36,021 bases of DNA from an uncultured Ruminococcus sp. (GCA_905233755.1 CAJODM010000028.1:1-36021), one strand, 5' to 3'. Numbered from the stretch's first letter, positions 28,551 through 35,812 are shown. Notes: a model not told the origin generated them from the sequence alone. A program made the numbers and translations.

Positions 28551-31463
28551 AGAAGTGGTCTCCTCGGGCGCTTCAGTGGTCTCTACCGGCTCCTCGGTAG
28601 TCTCCTCGGGCGCTTCAGTGGTCTCTACCGGCTCCTCGGTAGTCTCTTCGGGCTCTTCGGTGGTCTCCTCGGGTTCCTCGGTAGTCTCTTCCGGTTCAGC
28701 AGCGGTGGACTCTTCCACAGGTTCCTCGGTGGTCGGCTCTGCAGATTCCTCGGTGGGCTCCTCCTCGGTCGGGATGGTCGCAGACTGATTATATAGTCCC
28801 ATGCCGGTGTTCATATATGCAACACGGTTCTCGAGCCAGTCGTTCAGATACCAGACAGTGTTCGAATAGGCGAGGTTCTCGGAGCCGGACGCATAGAAGG
28901 TGCCGATGTTGAAGTTCTGGAACGCATACTTCGCGGTCGAGCGAGTGCCCCAGTAGCTCTCGGCATTGTTATACACGCTCTGCAAGAAGCCGAATCGGCT
29001 CTCGTTCATCGCAGCAGAGGTGCTAAAGTGCGGCAGCAGGGACTTGATGATGATGCCGTTGCTGCCCAGATAGTCAGACATGACGTCGGCGAACGCATTA
29101 GTCCATCTGTACTGGCAGAGGTTCCAGAAATCGCTGTTGTGGGCGAGCTTCGCCTGCATATTATAGACGCTCTGGGAGCGGGTGTCCGTGTTGTCGATCT
29201 TCACGGACTTGTCCTTGACGAAGGTCTTATTATAGTCGCTGACGTTGACCGAGCCGGATACGGTGAGCTTCGAACCGTTGTAGCCGCCGAGAGCCCAGTC
29301 ATAGTCCCAGATCGGAGCGGAGAGGAGCTTCTCAAAGCTGCCGCCGCCGAGGACATGGAACGAGGTAGCGCCGGCGTCGAGATTCTCGGTCAGCTCCTGG
29401 AGCAGATAGACATCGGCGAACGTCTGGGCGTCGGCGATCTCTGCAAATCTCTCATAGTCGTTGTCATAGACAGCGTCCTCGAGGGCATCGTAGTAGTCGA
29501 TCATCCAGATGACCTCTTTCTGGGTCGCAAACTCGGGATAATTCGCCACGACTGCCTGACCGGTCCGGTTCGACCTGAACCAGGTGCCCTCGACATCATA
29601 GCGGCTGTCGAGCTCGAACTCGAGCAGGAAGTCGCCGTCCTTGAACGCATCGGTGATATCGACCTCTTCACCGGTAACAGCATCGGTGTAGGTGCCGGTA
29701 TACTCATAGGTCTTGCCGCTTTCGGAGGCGGCGTTGTACTGATATGTATAGGTGGTACCGGAGGCGGCTGTGTAGGTGCCGGTCTTCTGCACCAGCGCAT
29801 CATAGTCGATGCCAAGGTTCTCGGCGAGCTCCTCGTTCATATCGTCGAGCGAGGTCGCATCGGGGATCAGGGTGTTCTTGCCGTACTCGACCTTCTCGGC
29901 GATGACATAGGCACCCAGATAGTTACCGTTATCAAATACGTCGACAAGGCGGGTGTTAGGGGTATAGGGCATATCGAGCGCGTCGCCGATTCCATAGGCA
30001 ACCACGTTGCGCATATTGGTCTCGTCGGCGTTGTTCGCGAGCATGCTGAACTTCTTGCTCTTGGTCGCGCCCTCGATCAGCTCGGCCGCCTTGTCCAAGT
30101 TGATGTTGTAGGCATACTTGCCGTACAGCTGCATCGACGCCTCGAAGGTGGAGTTGCCGCGGCCCTTGATCTTCTTGATCTTGGTGTCGGCGTTGACCTG
30201 AGCGCCGTCCTCATCATAGAAGTAGTAGGTGCCGCCCTTCTGGGTGGTGCTCTCCTTATAGTCGGAGCGCTGACTGACATACGCGCTGACGGTGGTGGTG
30301 ACCAGCGGGTTCGGGTTAGTCATCATCATCGCGGCAGTATCGCTCGACTGCAGGATGTGCAGGGTGCCGGTATGCGAGCTGCCGGACGCATAGCGCTTAT
30401 AGGTGATGGTATAGGTATCGTTCGAGAGGTTCACGGTCGTAGCCGTGCCCTTAGTGACCGATGTGCTGCCGATCGAAAGGGTGGCAAGCGAGCTGTAGAC
30501 CTTTGCTGCGCTGCGGTTCACATAGGACGGCAGATACAGGTAGTAGTCCGAATCGGTATAGTAGTTGCCGGCATAGAGCTTGACAAACTGGTCGGTGTTG
30601 CCCTCGCCGACGGTATCGACCCAGAACCCGTACCAGTAATCCTCAGCGGTGCCTGCGGGGATCGTGGGAGCAGTCCCGAGCACGGTAGAATCGTCATATA
30701 CGCTAAGGCATGGATTATCCTCGCTGAAGGTAGTGTTCCATGAGTTCCATACGGTGGCGCTGTCGAGAGCGGAACGACGCTCATACTTCAGCGCAGCGCC
30801 GCTTAAAAGCGACAGCTCCGCAACCCATACGGTGCGGCCGGTGTGCTCGTCGATGGACTTCTTCATCTCGGTATCGTTGACATAGAGCTTGGCAGCGTCG
30901 CTCTCAACCCAGCGGCTGCCGGTCCCGTCGGCGAGATACACGGTCGCGTCGATCGGATCGGTCGAGGGCAGCGTCGGCGCCGCACCCCACGAACCGCTGC
31001 TGTAGTAGGTAGTGGAGTTATACGATCCGCTGGAGGTGGTGCTGGGCGTAAAGCACGGCGCAGTAGTGTTGAAGTCGCCGCGATAGACCGCCGCTGTCTG
31101 CCAGTAGTTGCCGTAGCCCGACTGATCCGCAGCTACAAAGTTGATATACTCAGAGTAGGTACCGGTATAGGTATAGGAATAGTAGTTCCCGGTGTACTGG
31201 CTCATCTTGTGACAGGTTAGGCCATACGATCCGGTACCCTGGGTGTTACTCCAGTACGAACCGCTCAAGAAGCAGACATAGACGTCGCTCCATCCGAGCG
31301 TGTTGTTGAAGTACACGGTGACCGTGCCGGATGCACCGGTAGATGCCGCGTCATCGACCGTCACGGCGGCCGGCGCAATACCGGCGATCGTGAGCATCGA
31401 GACCATCATCAGTACCGACAGCACGATCGACACGATGCGTGTAGATAGTTTCTTAGCTTTCAT
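28542..31463 (-). CDS. cotH: CotH-family secreted protein, ending at a TGA before its X-dockerin continuation
   Basis: A 973-residue secreted protein. A Sec signal peptide (KKLSTRIVSIVLSVLMMVSM..., cut near residue 33) is followed by a starch-binding-like module (VYFNNTLGWSDVYVCFLSG, about 50-150), another beta-rich region, and a CotH kinase-like domain (about 370-880) with KIKGRGNSTFE (about 430), FDNGNYLGAYVIAEKVEYG and the DYDW active-site motif in PIWDYDWALGG (about 719). CotH proteins are atypical kinases; those in Ruminococcus often carry dockerins. The last ~80 residues are a Thr-Glu-Pro linker ending TTSAA and TGA, yet the next domains continue in the +1 frame. SD AAAGGAGG precedes the ATG. 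Confidence 0.88.
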   Translation of the reverse strand: MKAKKLSTRIVSIVLSVLMMVSMLTIAGIAPAAVTVDDAASTGASGTVTVYFNNTLGWSDVYVCFLSGSYWSNTQGTGSYGLTCHKMSQYTGNYYSYTYTGTYSEYINFVAADQSGYGNYWQTAAVYRGDFNTTAPCFTPSTTSSGSYNSTTYYSSGSWGAAPTLPSTDPIDATVYLADGTGSRWVESDAAKLYVNDTEMKKSIDEHTGRTVWVAELSLLSGAALKYERRSALDSATVWNSWNTTFSEDNPCLSVYDDSTVLGTAPTIPAGTAEDYWYGFWVDTVGEGNTDQFVKLYAGNYYTDSDYYLYLPSYVNRSAAKVYSSLATLSIGSTSVTKGTATTVNLSNDTYTITYKRYASGSSHTGTLHILQSSDTAAMMMTNPNPLVTTTVSAYVSQRSDYKESTTQKGGTYYFYDEDGAQVNADTKIKKIKGRGNSTFEASMQLYGKYAYNINLDKAAELIEGATKSKKFSMLANNADETNMRNVVAYGIGDALDMPYTPNTRLVDVFDNGNYLGAYVIAEKVEYGKNTLIPDATSLDDMNEELAENLGIDYDALVQKTGTYTAASGTTYTYQYNAASESGKTYEYTGTYTDAVTGEEVDITDAFKDGDFLLEFELDSRYDVEGTWFRSNRTGQAVVANYPEFATQKEVIWMIDYYDALEDAVYDNDYERFAEIADAQTFADVYLLQELTENLDAGATSFHVLGGGSFEKLLSAPIWDYDWALGGYNGSKLTVSGSVNVSDYNKTFVKDKSVKIDNTDTRSQSVYNMQAKLAHNSDFWNLCQYRWTNAFADVMSDYLGSNGIIIKSLLPHFSTSAAMNESRFGFLQSVYNNAESYWGTRSTAKYAFQNFNIGTFYASGSENLAYSNTVWYLNDWLENRVAYMNTGMGLYNQSATIPTEEEPTEESAEPTTEEPVEESTAAEPEETTEEPEETTEEPEETTEEPVETTEAPEETTEEPVETTEAPEETTSAA
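28546..28760 (-). repeat. Short coding repeats of the Thr-Glu-Pro linker
   Basis: The linker is written with near-exact repeats encoding EETTEEPVETTEAP and EETTEEPE. A block of about 50 bp recurs between about 28560 and 28650. The repeats are in frame and code for the linker; they are not a CRISPR. Confidence 0.8.
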
Positions 31464-31487
31464 AGTATCCTCCTTTTATTCTGAGCC

Positions 31488-31562
31488 GGGACAGCCAAAA
31501 AAGCGCAGACTGTCCCACAATTTTCATAATGACATTATAGAATAATAGCAGAATATAGTCAA
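31488..31562 (-). promoter_or_regulatory. cotH promoter and leader hairpin
   Basis: On the minus strand TTGACT (31557-31562), 17-bp spacer, TATAAT (31534-31539), start near 31527. The 63-base leader contains the hairpin GGGACAG (31510-31516 on the minus strand) with CTGTCCC (31488-31494), ending about 14 bases before the SD. Confidence 0.88.
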
Positions 31563-31578
31563 CAACTATGAAAGAAAG

Positions 31579-31640
31579 TTGTGCACTTTGCAGAAGATTT
31601 GTAGGTTGTTACAATTTTGTAACCTGTTATTTGTGCACAA
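31579..31640. promoter_or_regulatory. Palindrome cluster upstream of the cotH promoter
   Basis: TTGTGCAC (31579-31586), GTTACAA-TT-TTGTAAC (31608-31623) and the perfect 10-bp palindrome TTGTGCACAA (31631-31640). They lie about 50-110 bases upstream of the cotH start and just after the small gene ending at 31650. They could be regulator sites; the middle one could also end transcription of the small gene. Confidence 0.5.
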
Positions 31641-31649
31641 TGATCGCCA

Positions 31650-31817
31650 TCAGGTGACGATCAGCGTCAGATCGTCCGCCTGAGGGGTGTATGCCTCATC
31701 CGGCTCGACCTCGGGCTTCTTTGCGTTCGGGGTATCGACGATGATATCGTCCTTGAAGTGACGCTCGCGCTCGGGCAGCTCCTCGGGAAAGATATACGGT
31801 TTGGTCGTGTTGATCAT
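31650..31817 (-). CDS. Small acidic hypothetical protein (55 aa)
   Basis: I do not recognise this 55-residue protein. The ATG at 31817 has SD GGAGG seven bases upstream, which favours it over the longer open frame reaching 32102 through repeat DNA. The sequence is acidic and proline-rich without a signal peptide, membrane helix or cysteine: a start NTTKPYIFPEELPERERHF, then KDDIIVDTPNAKKPEVEPDE and an end DDLTLIVT. It reads like a disordered peptide. It lies between the ribosomal block and cotH with its own candidate promoter; the SD can be sequestered in a hairpin. Whether it is a leader peptide, a precursor or a regulator cannot be told. Confidence 0.55.
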   Translation of the reverse strand: MINTTKPYIFPEELPERERHFKDDIIVDTPNAKKPEVEPDEAYTPQADDLTLIVT

Positions 31818-31824
31818 AGTATCG

Positions 31825-31862
31825 CCTCCGCGTATAGTATGGAGGAGATCGAGAGGATTATA
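31825..31862 (-). promoter_or_regulatory. Candidate promoter and SD-sequestering hairpin
   Basis: A -10 box TATAAT lies at 31857-31862 (minus strand) with no good -35. In the leader CCTCC (31841-31845) can pair with the SD GGAGG (31825-31829) across an 11-base loop. Confidence 0.45.
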
Positions 31863-31879
31863 CGCAGCCGAAAATGGTG

Positions 31880-32000
31880 AAAATTTAGTGACAAGTGAAG
31901 AATCAAGAATGAAGAGTTGTTGGAATCCTTCGGATTTTTGGATTACTATAGATGTCCGAGCACAGCTAGTGACCGCAATTTTCCACTTTCCATTTTCACC
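31880..32000 (+). repeat. Dispersed repeat element, copy C
   Basis: GTGAAGAATCAAGAATGAAG (about 31897) is followed by TTTTTGGATTACTATAGATG and TCCGAGCACAGCTAGTGACC, then GCAATTTTCCACTTTCCATT ending near 32000. This is the most complete copy next to 21780-21915. The 377-base gap 31818-32194 holds this, a 19-bp hairpin and the rplL terminator. Confidence 0.65.
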
Positions 32001-32109
32001 GCGCGAGGAATCACGACCATTCACCTCAACACAAGACAGCGCGCTTTGCGCGCATTTCGTATAGCCATCACCGATTATTGCTTCAGCAAAATAGGTGGGC
32101 ATATCAATC

Positions 32110-32152
32110 TTTTTACTTTATAAGAAACGAGCAGTTTCTTATAAAGTAAAAA
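32110..32152. other. Perfect 19-bp inverted repeat
   Basis: TTTTTACTTTATAAGAAAC (32110-32128) and its exact complement (32134-32152) flank GAGCA. No T-run follows on either strand, so it is not a terminator by itself, but its right arm supplies the U-tract of the rplL terminator. Confidence 0.85.
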
Positions 32153-32178
32153 AGCTGACCCAAAAGAGGGTCAGCTTT
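32148..32178 (-). terminator. Intrinsic terminator after rplL
   Basis: AAAGCTGACCC (32151-32161) pairs perfectly with GGGTCAGCTTT (32168-32178), loop of six, followed on the minus strand by a T-run. It closes the ribosomal block here, so rpoB does not follow directly. Confidence 0.9.
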
Positions 32179-32194
32179 CTGTATGATCGGTTGA

Positions 32195-32572
32195 TTACTT
32201 TACCTCGACCTCGGCACCGGCTTCTTCGAGCTTTGCCTTCAGGGCTTCGGCGTCGTCCTTCGAGATCGCTTCCTTGACGGGCTTCGGCGCCTCGTCAACG
32301 AGCGCCTTGGCTTCCTTCAGACCAAGACCGGTCGCCTCGCGGACGGCCTTGATGACGGCGATCTTGTTGCCGCCGACACCCTTGAGGATGACGTCGAACT
32401 CGGTCTTCTCTTCTTCGGCAGCACCGGCGTCGGCAACAGGACCGGCAACGGCAACAGCAGCGGCGGCGGATACGCCGAACTCATCCTCGACAGCGTGTAC
32501 GAGATCAGCAAGCTCGAGCACGGTGAGGGTCTTTAACTCTTCAATGATAGCAGTAATCTTCTCAGATGCCAT
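32195..32572 (-). CDS. rplL: 50S ribosomal protein L7/L12
   Basis: A 125-residue stalk protein. The N-terminal dimerisation helix ([20 protein letters not shown]) binds L10, an Ala/Val-rich hinge follows, and the C-terminal domain ([20 protein letters not shown] to the end) recruits translation factors. The length is standard. It lies 51 bases after rplJ with SD GGAGG and is the last gene of the block, ended by a strong terminator. It is probably controlled together with rplJ by the L10 leader. Confidence 0.98.
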   Translation of the reverse strand: MASEKITAIIEELKTLTVLELADLVHAVEDEFGVSAAAAVAVAGPVADAGAAEEEKTEFDVILKGVGGNKIAVIKAVREATGLGLKEAKALVDEAPKPVKEAISKDDAEALKAKLEEAGAEVEVK

Positions 32573-32623
32573 GATAGTTTAACCTCCAATATGTTTTAGT
32601 AAAAATTCTTGTTGATAGCTGAA

Positions 32624-33232
32624 TTACTCAGCGGGCTCCTCGGCAGGAGCGGCATCCTCGGCGGGAGCGGCCTCCTCAGCGGGAGCGGCATCCTCGGCGG
32701 GAACGGCCTCCTCAGCGGGAGCGGGTTCACAGTTCTCTACGCCGCCCTTGTCCACGATCGCCTGGATCGCTCGTGCGAACGATGCGATGGGAGCTTGGAA
32801 CGCGCCGAGAACATTAGCCAGAAGCACCTCACGGCTGGGCAGCTTCGCCAGACTGTCGATAGTAGCGAGATCCACTACTTCTCCGTCCAGATAGCCGGCC
32901 TTGACCTCAAAGGTCTTGCTCTTCTTGGCGTAGTTCGAGAGAATACGGGCAGCGGCAGCATAGTCATCGTCGCTGGTCGCGATGGCGGTAGTGCCCTCGA
33001 GGGTGGTCTGCAGACCGGTCAGGTCGGCCTCCTCACACGCGCGGAACAGCAACGTGTTCTTGACGACGGTGTACTTGACACCGGCTTCACGCAGCTCGCG
33101 GCGCAGGGCGGTATCGTCGGCGACGTTAATGCCCTTGTAGTTGACGAGGACGCCGGTGATAGAATTCTTCATTCTGTCGGCGAGTTCTGCAACGATGGCC
33201 TTCTTCTCTTCCAGTACCTTTGCGCTTGGCAA
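32624..33232 (-). CDS. rplJ: 50S ribosomal protein L10 with acidic Ala/Pro/Glu tail
   Basis: A 202-residue L10, the base of the L7/L12 stalk. The family start PSAKVLEEKKAIVAEL and core ITGVLVNYKGINVADDTALR are clear. TTG 33232 is chosen: SD GGAGG sits 8 bases before it and the protein then begins MPSAKVLEEK as most L10s do, whereas the GTG at 33241 overlaps the SD. About 35 C-terminal residues beyond the usual L10 length repeat APAEEA/APAEDA units, an acidic disordered tail. It is preceded by an L10-type leader with its own promoter and terminator. Confidence 0.96.
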   Translation of the reverse strand: MPSAKVLEEKKAIVAELADRMKNSITGVLVNYKGINVADDTALRRELREAGVKYTVVKNTLLFRACEEADLTGLQTTLEGTTAIATSDDDYAAAARILSNYAKKSKTFEVKAGYLDGEVVDLATIDSLAKLPSREVLLANVLGAFQAPIASFARAIQAIVDKGGVENCEPAPAEEAVPAEDAAPAEEAAPAEDAAPAEEPAE

Positions 33233-33268
33233 ATCTTTCACCTCCGTATATTTAGTGATACGCAGTTC

Positions 33269-33359
33269 AAAAAAACTGCCTCTCCGGCGAGGAGAGGCGG
33301 AAAGTTACAGGGTGACGCGATGGTGCGCGGTCTTGTAACGCTCTTTCCTCGGCAGGCGG
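33269..33359 (-). ncRNA. L10 leader RNA with attenuator
   Basis: The rplJ leader folds into a helix with GTTACA (at about 33338) pairing TGTAAC (at about 33304), followed by the terminator hairpin GCCTCTCC (33291-33298, minus strand) with GGAGAGGC (33278-33285), AG and seven T (33269-33275). This is the arrangement of Firmicutes L10 leaders, in which L10-L7/L12 binding promotes termination. Exact conserved-core matching was not computed. Confidence 0.75.
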
Positions 33360-33365
33360 AAACCC

Positions 33366-33371
33366 ATTATA
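33366..33371 (-). promoter_or_regulatory. Extended -10 promoter for rplJL
   Basis: On the minus strand TGATATAAT is an extended -10 (TATAAT at 33366-33371) without a good -35. It would start transcription just before the L10 leader. Confidence 0.6.
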
Positions 33372-33453
33372 TCACACCGACAGGGGTGCGACACCTGCTG
33401 TCTTTAGAACAGCGAATATATTCAGCCCAACGGGCAAAATACCAAAGCGGATA

Positions 33454-34146
33454 TCAGATGAACTTGCTCGGGTTGATCCGAACCGACGGACCCATGGTGG
33501 ACGCGACCGCACAGCTGCGGACATACTGACCCTTGGCGGCAGCGGGCTTTGCCTTCACGATGGCGCCCATGAGCGCGTCAAAGTTCTCGCCGAGCTTCTC
33601 GGCGCCGAACGACACCTTGCCGATGGGGCAGTGGATGATGTTGGTCTTGTCGAGACGGTACTCGATCTTACCGGCCTTTGCCTCTTCGATCGCGCGACCG
33701 ATATCGGGGGTGACGGTGCCCGCCTTGGGGTTCGGCATCAGCCCGCGGGGGCCGAGGATCCTACCCAGACGGCCGACCATACCCATGCAGTCGGGGGTGG
33801 TCACCAGCACATCAAAGTCCATCCAGTTCTCCTGCTGGATCTTCTGGACATAGTCCTCGAGACCGACATAGTCGGCTCCGGCGGCCTTGGCGGCCTCTTC
33901 CTTGTCCGCCTTGCAGATAGCAAGGACGCGCACCTTCTTGCCGGTGCCGTTGGGCAGCACGACGGCGCCGCGCACCTGCTGATCCGCATGACGCGAATCG
34001 ACGCCGAGCTTGACGTGCAGCTCGACGGTCTCGTCGAACTTGGCAACGGCGGTCTTGATAACGGTCTCGAGCGCCTCGGCGGTATCGTATAACTTGGTTC
34101 TGTCGACGAGCTTTGCGCTGTCAACGTATTTCTTACCGTGTTTCAT
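33454..34146 (-). CDS. rplA: 50S ribosomal protein L1
   Basis: A 230-residue L1, which binds the mobile L1 stalk of 23S rRNA and represses translation of its own mRNA in many bacteria. Recognisable segments are [11 protein letters not shown] at the start, [20 protein letters not shown], the signature [24 protein letters not shown] (about 125-148), and the closing MGPSVRIN. The start has SD GGAGGAATAG. The 60-base gap to rplK holds an RNA element that resembles the L1-binding site of rRNA. Confidence 0.98.
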   Translation of the reverse strand: MKHGKKYVDSAKLVDRTKLYDTAEALETVIKTAVAKFDETVELHVKLGVDSRHADQQVRGAVVLPNGTGKKVRVLAICKADKEEAAKAAGADYVGLEDYVQKIQQENWMDFDVLVTTPDCMGMVGRLGRILGPRGLMPNPKAGTVTPDIGRAIEEAKAGKIEYRLDKTNIIHCPIGKVSFGAEKLGENFDALMGAIVKAKPAAAKGQYVRSCAVASTMGPSVRINPSKFI

Positions 34147-34165
34147 AAACTATTCCTCCATGACT

Positions 34166-34195
34166 AGGTGGTCAAACGGAGAGCTCCTCCCACCC
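34166..34195 (-). promoter_or_regulatory. L1-binding-site mimic before rplA
   Basis: The RNA GGGUGGGAGGAG-CUCUCCG-UUUG-ACCACC forms an outer GGUGG/CCACC stem and an inner GGAG/CUCC stem. E. coli 23S rRNA helix 76 reads GGUGGGAGG and AUACCACC in the same order. The element ends about 20 bases before the rplA start. Confidence 0.6.
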
Positions 34196-34206
34196 GGAAA
34201 ATATAC

Positions 34207-34632
34207 TCAGTCTACTACCTCAATGCCCATCGAACGCGCCGTACCCATAATCATAGAGGTGGCGGTCTCGATGCTCGCGGCGTTGAGGTCCTTCATCTTC
34301 TGTTCGGCGATCTGCTGACACTGTTCGCGGGTGATCTTCGCGACTTTCTTCTTGTTCGGCTCGCCGGACGCCGTCTCGATGTTGCACGCCTTCTTGATGA
34401 GGACGGCAGCGGGCGGGGTCTTGGTGATGAAGGTGAAAGAACGGTCTGCATAAACTGTGATAACGACAGGGATGATAAGCCCGATGTCGTTCTTGGTGCG
34501 CTCGTTGAATTCCTTAGTGAAGGAAACGATGTTCACGCCGTGCTGACCAAGCGCAGGTCCGACAGGCGGCGCCGGAGTAGCTTTTCCGGCAGGAATCTGT
34601 AACTTGATAAATCCGGTTACTTTCTGGGCCAT
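34207..34632 (-). CDS. rplK: 50S ribosomal protein L11
   Basis: A 141-residue L11 of standard length. It opens [20 protein letters not shown] followed by [13 protein letters not shown] and closes with [17 protein letters not shown], both family signatures. L11 forms the GTPase-associated centre with 23S rRNA. SD AGGAGG precedes the ATG. It is followed by rplA and preceded by a structured 115-base leader after nusG. Confidence 0.98.
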   Translation of the reverse strand: MAQKVTGFIKLQIPAGKATPAPPVGPALGQHGVNIVSFTKEFNERTKNDIGLIIPVVITVYADRSFTFITKTPPAAVLIKKACNIETASGEPNKKKVAKITREQCQQIAEQKMKDLNAASIETATSMIMGTARSMGIEVVD

Positions 34633-34650
34633 TTTTAATCCTCCTAAATT

Positions 34651-34687
34651 CGTGGTAGATGGCGGAGACGCGCGTCTCCTCCCACCG
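34651..34687 (-). promoter_or_regulatory. L1-binding-site mimic before rplK
   Basis: The RNA GGUGGGAGGAGACGCG-CGUCUCCGCC-AUCUACCAC has an inner stem GGAGAC/GUCUCC and outer GUGG/CCAC. It shares the 11-mer GGUGGGAGGAG and the closing ACCAC with the rplA element and with the rRNA L1 site. A further hairpin, GGGG-ACACG/CGTGT-CCCC, abuts it upstream. Confidence 0.62.
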
Positions 34688-34710
34688 GGGACACGTCGTG
34701 TTCCCCGTCA

Positions 34711-34729
34711 TAAAAAGCGCAGATGCGCT
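34711..34729 (-). terminator. Weak terminator-like hairpin between nusG and rplK
   Basis: AGCGCA (minus strand, 34724-34729) pairs with TGCGCT (34716-34721) and is followed by TTTTA. The stem is only 6 bp with a 2-base loop, so partial attenuation at most. Confidence 0.35.
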
Positions 34730-34747
34730 GTTTATCGGTAGTGAATA

Positions 34748-35275
34748 TCAGTCGTCAAGCTTCTCGGCTTGGTTGAGCTCGAGCTCCACGGGGGTCTCGC
34801 GCCCGAACATCGAGATGGTGACCTTGACATAGTTCTTGTCGGTGTCGAGCTCGTCGACAATCCCGACAAAATCCTCGAGCGGGCCGTCGATGATGCGCAC
34901 CTGATCGCCCACGGCATAGGACACCTCGACCACGCGGGTCTCGACGCCCATCTTGTAGACCTCGGACTCGGTCAGCGGGACGGGCTTGCTGGACGGGCCG
35001 ACGAACCCGGTACAGCCGCGGATGTTGCGCACAACGTACCATGTCTCATCGGTGTAGACCATCTTGACGAACACATAGCCGGGAAAGAGCTTTCGCTCCA
35101 CCTCGCGGGATGTGCCGTCGTCCTTGACCTCGGTGACGATCTCGGTCGGTACCTTGACATCGGGGATCATCTCCTGCAGCCCGCGGTTCTCGACCGTGGT
35201 CAGCAGGGTAGACGCCACCTTGTTCTCATATCCGGAGTAGGTATGGATGACATACCACTTCGCTTCGTCAGCCAT
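34748..35275 (-). CDS. nusG: Transcription termination/antitermination factor NusG
   Basis: A 175-residue NusG. The NGN domain begins AKWYVIHTYSGYENKVASTL and includes KLFPGYVFVKM and the VRNIRGCTGFVG strand that contacts RNA polymerase. The C-terminal KOW domain carries GDQVRIIDGPLEDFVGIVDEL. It modulates pausing and termination and couples transcription to translation. It lies 17 bases after secE in the conserved order secE-nusG-rplK. Confidence 0.98.
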   Translation of the reverse strand: MADEAKWYVIHTYSGYENKVASTLLTTVENRGLQEMIPDVKVPTEIVTEVKDDGTSREVERKLFPGYVFVKMVYTDETWYVVRNIRGCTGFVGPSSKPVPLTESEVYKMGVETRVVEVSYAVGDQVRIIDGPLEDFVGIVDELDTDKNYVKVTISMFGRETPVELELNQAEKLDD

Positions 35276-35292
35276 GTTCTCTCCCCTACAGG

Positions 35293-35511
35293 TCAGTTAC
35301 CGGTGCTCATGACGAGGTTCAGCAGAGCGTACAGACCTCTGTCAAGACCGTAGATCAGCAGCGCGGCAACAACGATGACCACCAGCACGATACCAAAGTT
35401 CTTGGTGGTGGCAGCGGCCGTCGGCCAGGTGATCTTCTTGATCTCACCGATACAGGCGCGAAAGAACGATCCCATACGGGCGAAGATGTTCTTCTTCTTA
35501 GCTTCAGCCAT
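35293..35511 (-). CDS. secE: Preprotein translocase subunit SecE
   Basis: A 72-residue single-span SecE. The family motif EIKKITWPTAAATTKN lies just before the membrane helix FGIVLVVIVVAALLIYGLD; SecE clamps SecY in the translocon. ATG 35511 is chosen over the long open frame reaching 35646 because SD GGAGG lies 9 bases upstream and the longer frame would run through rpmG. It sits between rpmG and nusG as usual. Confidence 0.94.
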   Translation of the reverse strand: MAEAKKKNIFARMGSFFRACIGEIKKITWPTAAATTKNFGIVLVVIVVAALLIYGLDRGLYALLNLVMSTGN

Positions 35512-35528
35512 AGATGCGTTCCTCCGTC

Positions 35529-35678
35529 TTACTTGGTTTCCCGATGCACGGTGCGCTTCTTGCAGAATCTGCAGTACTTGTTCATCTCGAGGCGATCGGG
35601 ACTGTTCTTCTTGTTCTTCATGGTGTTGTAGTTGCGCTGTTTGCATTCAGTGCAGGCCAGTGTGATTTTTACTCTCAT
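35529..35678 (-). CDS. rpmG: 50S ribosomal protein L33 (zinc-binding form)
   Basis: A 49-residue protein translated from the minus strand, beginning [19 protein letters not shown] and ending [14 protein letters not shown]. The pairs C9/C12 and C36/C39 make a zinc ribbon, the C+ form. SD GGGAGG precedes the ATG. Order and spacing, 17 bases before secE, match the conserved rpmG-secE-nusG block. It is the first gene after the strong promoter at 35784. Confidence 0.96.
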   Translation of the reverse strand: MRVKITLACTECKQRNYNTMKNKKNSPDRLEMNKYCRFCKKRTVHRETK

Positions 35679-35783
35679 TTCGGCACCTCCCGGTAGTTTT
35701 CGGAATCTTTAAGGCCTCCCTCACAGGAGCTCGCGCCCCAAAAAAGGACACAAAAAGAAAGCCCCCTATACGAGGTACTTAGC

Positions 35784-35812
35784 ATTATAACACAGCCATG
35801 TCAACTCGTCAA
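35784..35812 (-). promoter_or_regulatory. Strong promoter of the rpmG-secE-nusG block
   Basis: On the minus strand TTGACG (35807-35812), 17-bp spacer, TATAAT (35784-35789), with a leader of about 99 bases. An overlapping TTGACA is too close to the -10 to serve as -35. The 343-base gap to the window end holds this and two repeat elements. Confidence 0.92.

Noticed and set aside
28546..28760. Regular short repeats resembling a CRISPR array
   Set aside because: The repeats have no unique spacers of constant length and encode the Thr-Glu-Pro linker in frame.
29028..30743. 571-codon open frame on the plus strand opposite cotH
   Set aside because: It is antisense to a well-supported signal-peptide and CotH-domain gene, has no SD and shows repetitive V/G/D composition typical of a shadow frame.
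31650..32102. 150-codon version of the small gene before cotH
   Set aside because: The extra 95 codons run through dispersed repeat copy C and lack an SD; the internal ATG at 31817 has a strong one.
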